This document shows, piece after piece, positions 23,391 through 32,018 of a stretch of DNA of 64,000 nt; positions within the stretch are counted from its first letter, which is position 1, and every line of letters starts with the position of its first letter. Where the stretch lies: contig NZ_RJAC01000013.1 in assembly GCF_003999975.1 (NCBI RefSeq), forward strand, positions 124,001-188,000, given 5' to 3'. Origin of the DNA: Actinoplanes solisilvae (lineage in GTDB: Bacteria; Actinomycetota; Actinomycetes; Mycobacteriales; Micromonosporaceae). The notes under the pieces were generated by a model, which worked only from the letters and a program-made list of their open reading frames with translations, did not search any database and was not told the DNA's origin. The translations under genes and the position numbers were made by a program.

Positions 23391-24727
23391 CCCGCCGGCG
23401 ATGGCTGGCGCTGGTCATCGTGCTGCTGCTGGCCGGCACCGCGGCGGTCGCTCTGCGGGCCTACCTGCACGAGGCGCCGCCGGACGTCGCGGCCGCGGGA
23501 CCGGGCTACTGGGTGTCGACGCGCGGCTCGGACGACGACGGCGACGGTGGCCCCTCCGACCCCTGGCGCAGCATTACGCACGCGGTCGATTCGGCGCCGG
23601 GCGGTTCCAAGATTTTTGTACGGGAGGGGACGTACGCGCCGTTCGAGGTCTCGCGGCCGGATCTGACCGTCCGCAGCGCCCCCGGCGAGCGGGCAACAGT
23701 TGAGGGCGTGTCCGGGACCCGGGACGTCGTGCTGATCACGGCGATCGGCACGACGATCGCCGACCTGACCGTGCGTGGCTGCGTGCCCAACCCGGACGCC
23801 GACGTGAACGTGACCGGCGACCACGGCAGCGGCATCCGGGTGCACAAGACCAGCTCGGTGACGATCAGCGGCGTGACCGTGCGCGACAGCCACGGCCAGA
23901 ACGCGACCGGCAAGCAGGTCGGCTGCTACGGCGTTCTGGTGACCGAGTCGCAGGACGTGGAGGTGACCGGCTCGGAGGTCTTCCACAACGGCGCCGGCAT
24001 CTCGATCAGCCGCGGCGGGCGCAACGTGGTGGTCGAGGGCAACAACGTGCACGACCAGGACCGCATCATCCAGAACACCGATCAGGACAGCGACGACTTC
24101 GGCGGGTACGGGCTGTCGGCCACCTTCATCACCGCTTCGCCGGGGCCGGTGTTCCGGAACAACACGGTGCGCCGCAACTACGGTCCGTCGCAGGACTACG
24201 GGGTCGACGGCGGCGGGATCGAGATCTACGACGCCGCGAACACGACGATCACCGGCAACACGTTCGAGACGAACGACGGTGTGATGGAGACCGGCACGGC
24301 GAACGCCGGTGGCTGCTCCGACAACGTGTTCAGCGACAACCGGGTGATCGGCGGGACCGGGCCGGCCGGCTTCACGAGCGACACGGGCCTGGTGCTGCGC
24401 TGCGCGGCCGGCCTGACGGTCAGCGGCAACACCTTCAGCGACCTGCAACGCTTCACGTTCCTGCTGGCCACCGGCGGCGACTTCGCCGGCAGCATCGAGG
24501 GCCTGCACATCACCGGCAACACGGTGACCCGCAACGACAACGCCGCCGTCTACCGCCTGCAGATCGACGACGGCGCTTCCCCGAACATGGTCATCGACGA
24601 CAACACGTACGACACCGGCGGCAACCATTTCGGCATCCTGAACGGGAGCTGGTCGGAGGCCTCGGTGACCTACGACCAGTGGGTGACCCGGACCACCTTC
24701 GACCGGACGTCGACTTTGAAGCGCTAG
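23387..24727 (+). CDS. Membrane-anchored right-handed beta-helix protein
   Basis: Starting at GTG 23387 in a four-base overlap, this 446-residue protein has an N-terminal membrane anchor (about residues 5-24, LALVIVLLLAGTAAVAL). A parallel beta-helix follows. It opens with the DUF1565-like YWVSTRGSDDDGDG segment and repeats NNTVR/GNTFETN/DNRVIGG/GNTFSDL turns, the pattern of PbH1 repeats in pectate-lyase-like carbohydrate-active proteins. It has eight or more recognisable coils and an end cap near residue 420. It probably binds or cleaves a polysaccharide outside the cell together with the deacetylase and GH26-like protein; lyase, epimerase or mere binding cannot be told apart. Confidence 0.78.
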   Translation: MTRRRWLALVIVLLLAGTAAVALRAYLHEAPPDVAAAGPGYWVSTRGSDDDGDGGPSDPWRSITHAVDSAPGGSKIFVREGTYAPFEVSRPDLTVRSAPGERATVEGVSGTRDVVLITAIGTTIADLTVRGCVPNPDADVNVTGDHGSGIRVHKTSSVTISGVTVRDSHGQNATGKQVGCYGVLVTESQDVEVTGSEVFHNGAGISISRGGRNVVVEGNNVHDQDRIIQNTDQDSDDFGGYGLSATFITASPGPVFRNNTVRRNYGPSQDYGVDGGGIEIYDAANTTITGNTFETNDGVMETGTANAGGCSDNVFSDNRVIGGTGPAGFTSDTGLVLRCAAGLTVSGNTFSDLQRFTFLLATGGDFAGSIEGLHITGNTVTRNDNAAVYRLQIDDGASPNMVIDDNTYDTGGNHFGILNGSWSEASVTYDQWVTRTTFDRTSTLKR

Positions 24728-24779
24728 AACAGGTCTAGGCTTAGAAGCTTCAAGAATGCCCTGGTAGGCGAGGTCCGCC

Positions 24780-27530
24780 GTGGCGGCTGGAACAGATCGG
24801 CCCGAAAGGCTGCTCGGGCGCCGGGCCGAGTGCGCGACCCTCGACCATCTCGTGAGCGAGGTGGCCGCCGGGGGCAGCCGGGTCCTGGTCCTGCGCGGCG
24901 AGCCCGGCATCGGCAAGTCCGCCCTGCTCGACTTCATGTCCGGACTGCTCGCCGGCTGGTGCGTGACCCGGGCCGTCGGCGTGGAGTCGGAGATGGCGCT
25001 GGCCTACAACGGCCTCCATCAGGTGTGTGTCCCGCTGCTGGGTCATCTGACCGCGCTTCCGCAGCCGCAGCGCGGTGCGCTCGAGACGGTGTTCGGGTTG
25101 AGCGCGGGTCCGCCGCCCGACCGGTTCCTCATCGGCCTGGCCACACTGACCCTGATGGCCGAGGCGGCCGAGCACGGCCCGGTGGCCTGCCTCGTCGACG
25201 ACGCGCAGTGGCTCGATCACGAGACCGCACAGATCCTGAATTTCGTCGGGCGCCGCCTGCTGGCCGAGCGGGTGGCGCTGGTCTGCGGCGCGCGCACCGG
25301 CGCGGGCGACGAGGTTCTGGCCGGCCTGCCCGAGCTGGTGGTCCGCGGACTCGGCGACGCTGAGGCCCGCACGCTGCTTCTCGCTCACGTGCACGGGCGG
25401 CTGGACCCGGCGATCGTCGAGCAGTTCGTCGCCGACAGCCACGGCAACCCGCTGGCCCTGCTCGAACTGCCCCGCCTGCACACCCCGGCCGAGATCGCGG
25501 GCGGCTTCGGACTGCCCGGCACCCGGCCGTTGGTGAGCAAGATCGAGGAGAGCTTCACGCGGCGCCTGCTTCTGCTGCCTCCTCGCTCCCGTCTGCTGGT
25601 TCTCGTCGCGGCCGCGGAGCCGCTCGGTGATCCCGCGCTGCTGTGGACCGCCGCCGCGGTGCTGGGGATCGACGCGGCCGCCCTGACCCCGGCCACGGAC
25701 GCCGGTCTGTTGCGGATGCGGCGTCGGGTCGAGTTCGCGCACCCTCTCGTGCGATCGGCCGCCTATCGGGCCGCGTCGCTCGACGACCGCCGGCGGGTGC
25801 ATCGCGCCCTGGCCGTGGCCACCGACGCCGAGGCCGACCCGGACAGGCACGCCTGGCACCGCGCCCGGGCGGCGCCGGGGCCCGACGAGGACGTCGCCGC
25901 CGAACTCGAGCAATCGGCCGGCCGAGCGCAGGCTCGCGGCGGGCTCGCCGCGGCGGCGGCGTTCCTGCGGCGCTCGGTCGAGTTGACGCCCGAGCCCGCG
26001 CGACGCGCGCAGCGGGCCCTGGCCGCGTCGCAGGCGTGTCTGCAGGTCGGCGCGTTCGAGGCGGCCCGGGCGCTGGTGGGCACGGCGGAGTCCGGACCGA
26101 TCGACGAGTTCCAGTCGGCCATGGCCGGCCTGGTGCGCGGCCACACCGCGTTCGCCTCGGGCTTCGGCAGCGATGCCCCTCCGCTGTTGCTGCGGGCCGC
26201 CCGGCAAATCGAGTCGTTCGACCGGGAACTCGCGCGCGAGACGTACCTGATCGCCTGGGGTGCGGCGGGCCTCGCGGGGGCGGCCGGCGGCGACGTGCTG
26301 CTGGAGATCTCCCGCGCCGCTCAGGCTCTCCCGCCGCGGGCGGGACCGCCCAGCGCGCTGGCCCTGCTGCTCGAAGGGCTGGCCCGGACGAGCATCGGCG
26401 GGCCGGCCGCCGGGGCCCCGGTCTCGCAGCGCGCGGTAGCGGCCCTGGCCGACATCCCGCTGCCGGACGTTCTGCGGTGGGGCTGGATGGCCACGAGCGC
26501 GAGCGCCCTGGTGTGGGACGTCGAGGCGATGCACGCGATCTCGGCCCGCATGGTGGGGCTGGTCCGCGACGCTGGCGCGCTCGCGCTGCTGTCGATCTAC
26601 CTGGCGCAGCTGGGCATCACGACGACGTGGATGGGCGACCTTCCGGGCGCCGCCGCGATCATCGCGGAGAGCGAAGGTGTCGCGGCGGCCACCGGCAGCC
26701 ACATGGCGCCGTACACCCTGCTGAGGCTGCGGTCGCTGCAGGGGCGGGAAGCCGAGGCGAACGCGGCGATCGCCCGCGCGATCGCCCAGGCCGGAACGCA
26801 GGGACAGGGCATGGCCTCGGCCTGGGGCAACTGGGCGGCCGCGGTTCTCTACAACGGCCTCGGACGCTATGGCAAGGCGCTGCCGGCGGGTCAGCGGGCC
26901 ACGGTGGACAGCTACAACCCGTGGATGGCGATGTGGGCGCTGCCCGAACTCGTCGAGGCGGCCGCCCGCGCGGGGGACACCGACCAGGCCCGGGAGGCGC
27001 TGGAACGGCTGACGGCGACGACGCGCCCCTGCGGCAACGACCTCGCCCTCGGCATCGAGGCCCGCAGCCGGGCGCTGCTCAGCGACGGGTACACGGCCGC
27101 CGATCTGCACCGCGAGGCGATCGACCGGTTGGGCCGCACCCCGCTGCGCCCCGAGCTCGCCCGCGCGCACCTGGTCCACGGCGAGTGGCTGCGGGGCGAG
27201 GGCCGGCGCCTCGACGCCCGCGAGCAACTGCGCACGGCGTACGACATGTTCGTGGCGATCGGCATGGAGGCGTTCGCCGGCCGCGCCCGCCGCGAGCTGG
27301 TCCGCGTCGGCGACAAGGTGCCCCAGCGCACCGCCGAGGCCCACGACGAGCTCACCCCGCAGGAGGAGCAGATCGCCCGGCTGGCCCGCGCGGGCCTGTC
27401 GAATCCCGAGATCGGCGCGCAACTGTTCCTGAGCGCCCGCACCGCGGAATGGCATCTGCGCAAGGTTTTCGCCAAGCTCGGCATCACGTCGCGCCGGCAG
27501 CTGCATCGGGCCCTGCCCGACCGCGACTAA
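24780..27530 (+). CDS. Large LuxR-family ATP-binding regulator (LAL type)
   Basis: At 916 residues this has the LAL layout. The N-terminal ATPase has Walker A RGEPGIGKSALL (about 39-50) and Walker B CLVDDAQWLD (about 139-148). A long helical, TPR-like middle part follows, then a C-terminal LuxR/GerE helix-turn-helix at about 855-912 (LTPQEEQIARLARAGLSNPEIG, LFLSARTAEWHLRKVFAKLG). The GTG start at 24780 lies 52 bases after the beta-helix gene, which suggests it may control or be read with that unit. LAL proteins commonly activate sugar-use or secondary-metabolite genes. It is closely related to the next, convergent gene and overlaps it by four bases (shared CTAA). Confidence 0.85.
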   Translation: MAAGTDRPERLLGRRAECATLDHLVSEVAAGGSRVLVLRGEPGIGKSALLDFMSGLLAGWCVTRAVGVESEMALAYNGLHQVCVPLLGHLTALPQPQRGALETVFGLSAGPPPDRFLIGLATLTLMAEAAEHGPVACLVDDAQWLDHETAQILNFVGRRLLAERVALVCGARTGAGDEVLAGLPELVVRGLGDAEARTLLLAHVHGRLDPAIVEQFVADSHGNPLALLELPRLHTPAEIAGGFGLPGTRPLVSKIEESFTRRLLLLPPRSRLLVLVAAAEPLGDPALLWTAAAVLGIDAAALTPATDAGLLRMRRRVEFAHPLVRSAAYRAASLDDRRRVHRALAVATDAEADPDRHAWHRARAAPGPDEDVAAELEQSAGRAQARGGLAAAAAFLRRSVELTPEPARRAQRALAASQACLQVGAFEAARALVGTAESGPIDEFQSAMAGLVRGHTAFASGFGSDAPPLLLRAARQIESFDRELARETYLIAWGAAGLAGAAGGDVLLEISRAAQALPPRAGPPSALALLLEGLARTSIGGPAAGAPVSQRAVAALADIPLPDVLRWGWMATSASALVWDVEAMHAISARMVGLVRDAGALALLSIYLAQLGITTTWMGDLPGAAAIIAESEGVAAATGSHMAPYTLLRLRSLQGREAEANAAIARAIAQAGTQGQGMASAWGNWAAAVLYNGLGRYGKALPAGQRATVDSYNPWMAMWALPELVEAAARAGDTDQAREALERLTATTRPCGNDLALGIEARSRALLSDGYTAADLHREAIDRLGRTPLRPELARAHLVHGEWLRGEGRRLDAREQLRTAYDMFVAIGMEAFAGRARRELVRVGDKVPQRTAEAHDELTPQEEQIARLARAGLSNPEIGAQLFLSARTAEWHLRKVFAKLGITSRRQLHRALPDRD

Positions 27531-30298
27531 CCGCTCCCCAGCGCTTGCCGCAGCTGCCAGCGGGCGGTCACGTGCAGCTTCGGGAAGATCTTGCGAAGGT
27601 GCCATTGGACGGTGCGGGGGCTCAGGTACAGCGCGGCGGCGATCTCCGCATTGGTGAGGCCGTCCGCGGCCAGCCGCCCGATGTGGGCTTCCTGTGCGGT
27701 CAGTTCGCCGGTCGGCTCCGCCGTGCGCTTGCGCACCGTCTCGCCGGTGGCGGAGAGCTCCCGTCGCGCCCGATCGGCGAACGCCTCGGCACCCATCGCG
27801 CTCAGGGCGTCGTACGCCGCCCTGAGCTGCACCCGGGCGTCGACACGGCGGCCTTCCCGGCGCAACCATTCGCCGTACCGCAGCCGCGCGCGGGCGAGCT
27901 CGACGTGAATTCTGGTCTGCCGGAGCCGCTCGATCGCTTCTCGGTGACAGTCCTCGGCCGCGCTTCCCTCGTGCAACAGCGCACTTCGCCCCGCGGCGAC
28001 GCCCAGCGCGTACTCCGTGCCGCTGGCGTTCGTCATCGCGGACAGCTGCTCGAACGCGGTGGCTGCCTCCTCGCGGTTCCCGCTGTGCACGCCCGCCTCG
28101 ACGAGTTCCGCGAGCGCCCATTTCGTGGGCCCGAGCTCGAGCGGATCGACGATCGCCGCGCGGGCCGCGTTCAGCGCCTCCTCGTAGCGGCCTAGGCCGT
28201 TGGCGAGAACGGCGCGCGCGGCGAGCATCATGGTCAGGCCCACGCCCTGGCCCTGGGCGGTCGCGTCGTCGATCGTGTTCCCGATCAGCCGTTCGGCCTG
28301 CTTCTCGTGACCTCGCAGGGCGGCGAGCCACGACTCGGCGATGGGCGTGAGGGTGTTCTCGCCGCCGGTCACCTGGGCGACCCACCGCATCTCCGCGACG
28401 AGAGCGGCGACCGCGGTCAGGTTGCCGCTGTGGATGTCGAAGATGGCGCGGCTGGCGAGCCCGAGCGGAAGCAGACTGAGAGCCCCCGACTGGCGGATGA
28501 CGTCGAGATGCCGCCGGCTCAGCACGTCCCAGTGCACGTCGTCCCACAGGTCGACGGCGGTGACCGCGGCGACCCACGCGCTGTGCAGCGCCTCGTCGAG
28601 GTCGAGATCCTCGGCACCGAAGGCCCGCACCGCGCGCCGCAACCGAGGCGCCGACGCCGGGTATCCCTCGGTGTAGAGCAGGGCCATGCCGTCGAGCAGC
28701 AGGTCGGCCTTGCCGGGCGTCTCCGGCATCGGTGCTCGCCGCGCGGCCTCGGCCACCTGCAGCATGCCGGTGCCCGGCCCGGTGGCGAAGCGCCCGGCGA
28801 ACAGCGCGGCCGAGAACGCGTCGAGATAGGTCTGGCGGGCGAGCGGGAGGTCCAGCGGTTCGAGCCGGCGGGCGGCGGCCAGCAACAGGGGAAGCGCCTC
28901 GTTGCCGTGGCTCGAATTGTACGAGATCTGGCCGCGCAGCAGGTCGATCCGAGCCCGTCCGGCCTCGTCGATCGGTCCCGCCTCGGCGTCCGCCAGCAGC
29001 GCCAGGGCGCTCTCGAAGGCTCCGGCGCCGGCCTTGAACTGCCCGGCGATCAGCGACCGCTCGGCCCGCTGAGCCGGGTCCGGCGTCAGCTCCGCCGCCC
29101 GCTCGAAAAACGCGGCCGCAGCGGCTGTCCCGCCCATGGCCAGCGCGCGGCCGGCTGACTGCTCGAGTTCCCGCGCGACGGCCTCGTCGGGCCCTACGGC
29201 GGCGCGGGCCCGGTGCCACGCCCGGCGGTCGGGATCGATTCTCTGGTCCGTGACGTCGCCCAGCGCCCGGTGGACCTCCCGGCGCTGCTCCGGGCTCGCC
29301 GATTGATAGACGGCCGAACGAATGAGCGGATGCCGGAACCGGACCTGGTCGCCCAGCTCGATCAACCCCGCCGCGACGGCCGGTGCCGCCGCCGTAGCGT
29401 CGACGCCCAGGTGCTCCGCGGCGCGCCAGAGCAGCACGACGTCGCCGATCGGCTCGGCGGCCGCGGTCAGCAGCAGTCGCCGGGACGGTTGCGGAAGAGA
29501 CTCCAGCCGGCGCACGAATCGCTGCTCGAGGCGGCTGATCGGAGGCGTCGCGCCGCTCGGCTCGGGAAGGCCGCCGAAGGTCAGCTCGGCCGCCACCATC
29601 CCGCGCGGCAGCTCCAGCAGGGCGAGCGGGTTGCCGTGCGATTCGGCGAGGATGATGTCGCGCACGCGCGGGTCGAGCGGGCCGTTCACCGCCGACTCCA
29701 GCAGGTCGGTCGCGTCGCGGTTGTTGAGCGCGAGCAGCACGAGCTCCGGCAGCCCGGCCAGCCTGGCGTCGGACTCGCGCGCGGCCAGCACCAGGGCCAA
29801 CGGCTCCGCCCCCATGCGGCGGGCGACGAACTCCAGCGCCTGCGCCGACGCCTGGTCGAGCCACTGCGCGTCGTCCACGATACAGATCAGCGGCCGCTCG
29901 TCGGCGACGTCGCACAGCAGGGTGAGCACGGACAGACCCACCAGGAAACGGTCCGGGGCCGGGCCCGACCTGCGCCCGAAGATGGTGGCGAGCGCCTCGC
30001 GCTGGACGGGCGGCAGCCGCTCCAGCCGGTCGAGATAGGGGCCGCACAGCTGGTGCAGGCCGGCGAACGGCAGCTCCATCTCCGATTCGACGCCGGCCGC
30101 CCGGGCGACCCGGCAACCCGTGGCCCGCTCGGCCAGAAAGTCCAGCAAGGCGGTCTTGCCGATGCCGACCTCCCCGCGCAGCACCAGCACCTGGCTGCGC
30201 GACGCCTTGGCCGCGGCCACCAGCACGCTCAACATCTCGCGTTCGTCGCGCCGGCCCACCAACCTGGGCCAAGATCCACTCTCCGACACAGCCCACAC
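27527..30298 (-). CDS. Large LuxR-family ATP-binding regulator (LAL type), paralogue
   Basis: This 923-residue protein has the same build as its convergent neighbour. Walker A is RGEVGIGKTALL near residue 40, Walker B is CIVDDAQWLD near 137, the middle is a helical repeat region, and the LuxR domain is at about 865-920 (LTAQEAHIGRLAADGLTNAEIAAALYLSPRTVQWHLRKIF). The two align along their whole length (for example GVESEMELPFAGLHQLC against GVESEMALAYNGLHQVC), so they are an inverted tail-to-tail paralogue pair. The start is GTG 30298. Its targets are unknown; the nearest candidates are the redoxin genes upstream on the same strand and the polysaccharide unit beyond its partner. Confidence 0.85.
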   Translation of the reverse strand: MWAVSESGSWPRLVGRRDEREMLSVLVAAAKASRSQVLVLRGEVGIGKTALLDFLAERATGCRVARAAGVESEMELPFAGLHQLCGPYLDRLERLPPVQREALATIFGRRSGPAPDRFLVGLSVLTLLCDVADERPLICIVDDAQWLDQASAQALEFVARRMGAEPLALVLAARESDARLAGLPELVLLALNNRDATDLLESAVNGPLDPRVRDIILAESHGNPLALLELPRGMVAAELTFGGLPEPSGATPPISRLEQRFVRRLESLPQPSRRLLLTAAAEPIGDVVLLWRAAEHLGVDATAAAPAVAAGLIELGDQVRFRHPLIRSAVYQSASPEQRREVHRALGDVTDQRIDPDRRAWHRARAAVGPDEAVARELEQSAGRALAMGGTAAAAAFFERAAELTPDPAQRAERSLIAGQFKAGAGAFESALALLADAEAGPIDEAGRARIDLLRGQISYNSSHGNEALPLLLAAARRLEPLDLPLARQTYLDAFSAALFAGRFATGPGTGMLQVAEAARRAPMPETPGKADLLLDGMALLYTEGYPASAPRLRRAVRAFGAEDLDLDEALHSAWVAAVTAVDLWDDVHWDVLSRRHLDVIRQSGALSLLPLGLASRAIFDIHSGNLTAVAALVAEMRWVAQVTGGENTLTPIAESWLAALRGHEKQAERLIGNTIDDATAQGQGVGLTMMLAARAVLANGLGRYEEALNAARAAIVDPLELGPTKWALAELVEAGVHSGNREEAATAFEQLSAMTNASGTEYALGVAAGRSALLHEGSAAEDCHREAIERLRQTRIHVELARARLRYGEWLRREGRRVDARVQLRAAYDALSAMGAEAFADRARRELSATGETVRKRTAEPTGELTAQEAHIGRLAADGLTNAEIAAALYLSPRTVQWHLRKIFPKLHVTARWQLRQALGSG

Positions 30299-30349
30299 CG
30301 CCCCCGGTCGGCCCGAACTCTTCCACCGGGCGCCACGACCGGCAACGTG

Positions 30350-30916
30350 CTATCGGCGGCCTCGGTGGAAGGACGTGGTGTCACCCGCAGCCCAGGCCTC
30401 GCGCAGTCCGCGGGCGCCCAGGTCCCAGTCGGGGCGGATCTCGGCTGTCGCCGACCGCAGGTCGTGCCAGAGGTCGGACATCGACGGGCGGCCCCAGAAC
30501 CAGTACCCGTTGTAGACGCTGTGGATGACCATGCCGGGCTTGAGTACCAGCGTGTGCGGGACCATCGCGTCGTGGACCGGGTCGGTGTACTCCTGGATGT
30601 CCAGGTCCTGCTGCACGATGCGGCCCGGGTCGGAGAGGAAGGTCCACCGGGCGCCGACGGAGGCGCGGAACTCCAGCAGCGCGTGGTGGTCGTCGGTGGT
30701 GATCGTGACGATACGCGTGTGCGCCATCGCGATCGTCGCCTGGAACGCCGCCAGCTCGAGATGCTGATGGTGCTCCTTCGGGCAGTGATGGCCGCGTGAA
30801 AGGGTGAGGATCATCGGGTCGTGACCTTGCAGTTCGCTGAGCGTGCACTCGGTGCCGGTGTGATCGGGCAGCGCGTAGTCGGGGAAGACACCGCCGGGGA
30901 CTATGTCGCAACGCAT
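30350..30916 (-). CDS. Redoxin/AhpC-TSA-like peroxiredoxin family protein
   Basis: The 188-residue thioredoxin-fold protein resembles actinobacterial redoxins. Near the N-terminus it has GGVFPDYALPDHTG, and the putative peroxidatic Cys45 lies in LSRGHHCPKEHHQHL. TLVLKPGMVIHSVYNGYWFWGRPS follows the fold core. Ordinary 2-Cys partners are not obvious; Cys3 and Cys24 are the only other Cys. It follows the thioredoxin-like gene by 21 bases on the same strand, so the two probably form one transcript concerned with thiol redox or peroxide removal. A ribosome-binding site AAAGGTGG precedes the ATG. Confidence 0.75.
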   Translation of the reverse strand: MRCDIVPGGVFPDYALPDHTGTECTLSELQGHDPMILTLSRGHHCPKEHHQHLELAAFQATIAMAHTRIVTITTDDHHALLEFRASVGARWTFLSDPGRIVQQDLDIQEYTDPVHDAMVPHTLVLKPGMVIHSVYNGYWFWGRPSMSDLWHDLRSATAEIRPDWDLGARGLREAWAAGDTTSFHRGRR

Positions 30917-30937
30917 CGGTGACCACCTTTGACGGGC

Positions 30938-31921
30938 CTATCCGAAGGTGAAGGCGTACGCCTCGGCGCCGGGCTCGAGGAAGGTGATCTCCAGCGTCCG
31001 CGGGCGGACCGTGTCGTGCACCCGGACGAGCTGGTAGAGGCGGCCGTCGCGCAGCACGCCGCGACCCTGGTCGTCGACGTCGAGGCCGTGCGACTCGCCG
31101 GGCGCCTCGCCGTCGAGCAGCACGCGGAACGGGATCGGCCCGGTCGCCCCGGACGAGAGCACGAGATGCGCGTCGCGAGCGAGGAAACGGTAGGCGATGC
31201 TTCCCCCGCCCCGGTCGAGCCGGGCGTACTCCCGTCCGATCGCCCACTGGCCGGTCAGTGCCCAGTCGTTGAGGTTCAGCGACTCGGGACGCTCGTGGTC
31301 GTGGCGTCCCACCCCACGCCCGCCGCCGAGATAGGTCTCCGGTGTGCGCAGGTGATCCCAGTCGGCCGGCGCCTCCACCCCGAGCGCCTCGACCGGCACC
31401 ACCTCGTGATCGTGGTCGGTCAGCCGCGCGTCGACCAGCATCTGCTGCAGCACCATCTCCGACTGGTCGTACTCGCCCTCGCCGAAATAGTGGTGCCGGA
31501 CCAGCCCCGTCTCGTCGGCGAAGTAGAGCGCGGGCCAGTAGTGGTTGTCGAAGGCGCTCCACACCGCGTAGTCGTTGTCGATCGCCACCGGGTAGTCGAT
31601 CCGCATGTCGTGCACCGCGCGCAGCACGTTCTCGCGGGAGTGCTCGAAGCCGAACTCGGGGGCGTGCACCCCGATCACCACCACGTCGTGATCGCCGTAC
31701 TTCTCGGCCCAGGCCCGCACGTGCGGAAGCTGGCGGATCCAGTTGATGCAGGTGAACGTCCAGAAGTTGACGACCACGACCTTGCCGGCGAGGTCGGCCG
31801 CGGTCAGCGGGGGCGAGTTGAGCCACCCGGTCGCGCCGTCGAACGAGGCCAGCTTGCCCTCCACGGGAAGCCGGGCCGAGACGGTGTGCAGTCCGACGGG
31901 TGCCGGGCGTTGTGGTGCCAT
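30938..31921 (-). CDS. DipZ-like thioredoxin-fold protein with altered CXXC
   Basis: The 327-residue protein matches the soluble half of DipZ/CcdA-fused redoxins: a TlpA-like thioredoxin domain (about 1-190) followed by a beta-sandwich-like C-terminal domain (about 200-327). In DipZ proteins the active site is of the CINC type. Here it reads FWTFTCINWIRQLP, with Cys58 kept and the second Cys replaced by Trp61. It has no signal peptide or membrane domain. Loss of the resolving Cys suggests a monothiol mechanism or a non-redox role. The start ATG 31921 is preceded by a strong GGAGGAG. Confidence 0.8.
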   Translation of the reverse strand: MAPQRPAPVGLHTVSARLPVEGKLASFDGATGWLNSPPLTAADLAGKVVVVNFWTFTCINWIRQLPHVRAWAEKYGDHDVVVIGVHAPEFGFEHSRENVLRAVHDMRIDYPVAIDNDYAVWSAFDNHYWPALYFADETGLVRHHYFGEGEYDQSEMVLQQMLVDARLTDHDHEVVPVEALGVEAPADWDHLRTPETYLGGGRGVGRHDHERPESLNLNDWALTGQWAIGREYARLDRGGGSIAYRFLARDAHLVLSSGATGPIPFRVLLDGEAPGESHGLDVDDQGRGVLRDGRLYQLVRVHDTVRPRTLEITFLEPGAEAYAFTFG

Positions 31922-31941
31922 GACTCCTCCGTTCGTCGGGG

Positions 31942-31997
31942 CTCTCCCGGCGGGCCGGGAACTTCGGGAAGAAGCAACCGGACGCCCGCCGGGAGAG
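31942..31997 (-). terminator. Hairpin between epoxide hydrolase and thioredoxin-like genes
   Basis: A perfect 14-bp stem, CTCTCCCGGCGGGC (31942-31955) with its complement at 31984-31997, and a 28-base loop. It lies 21 bases after the epoxide hydrolase stop in the direction of transcription and 20 bases before the thioredoxin-like start, so it is a terminator of the first gene or a read-through control element for the second. There is no U-tract. Confidence 0.65.
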
Positions 31998-32018
31998 GGT
32001 CGGAGTGGGCAGCGCGTG

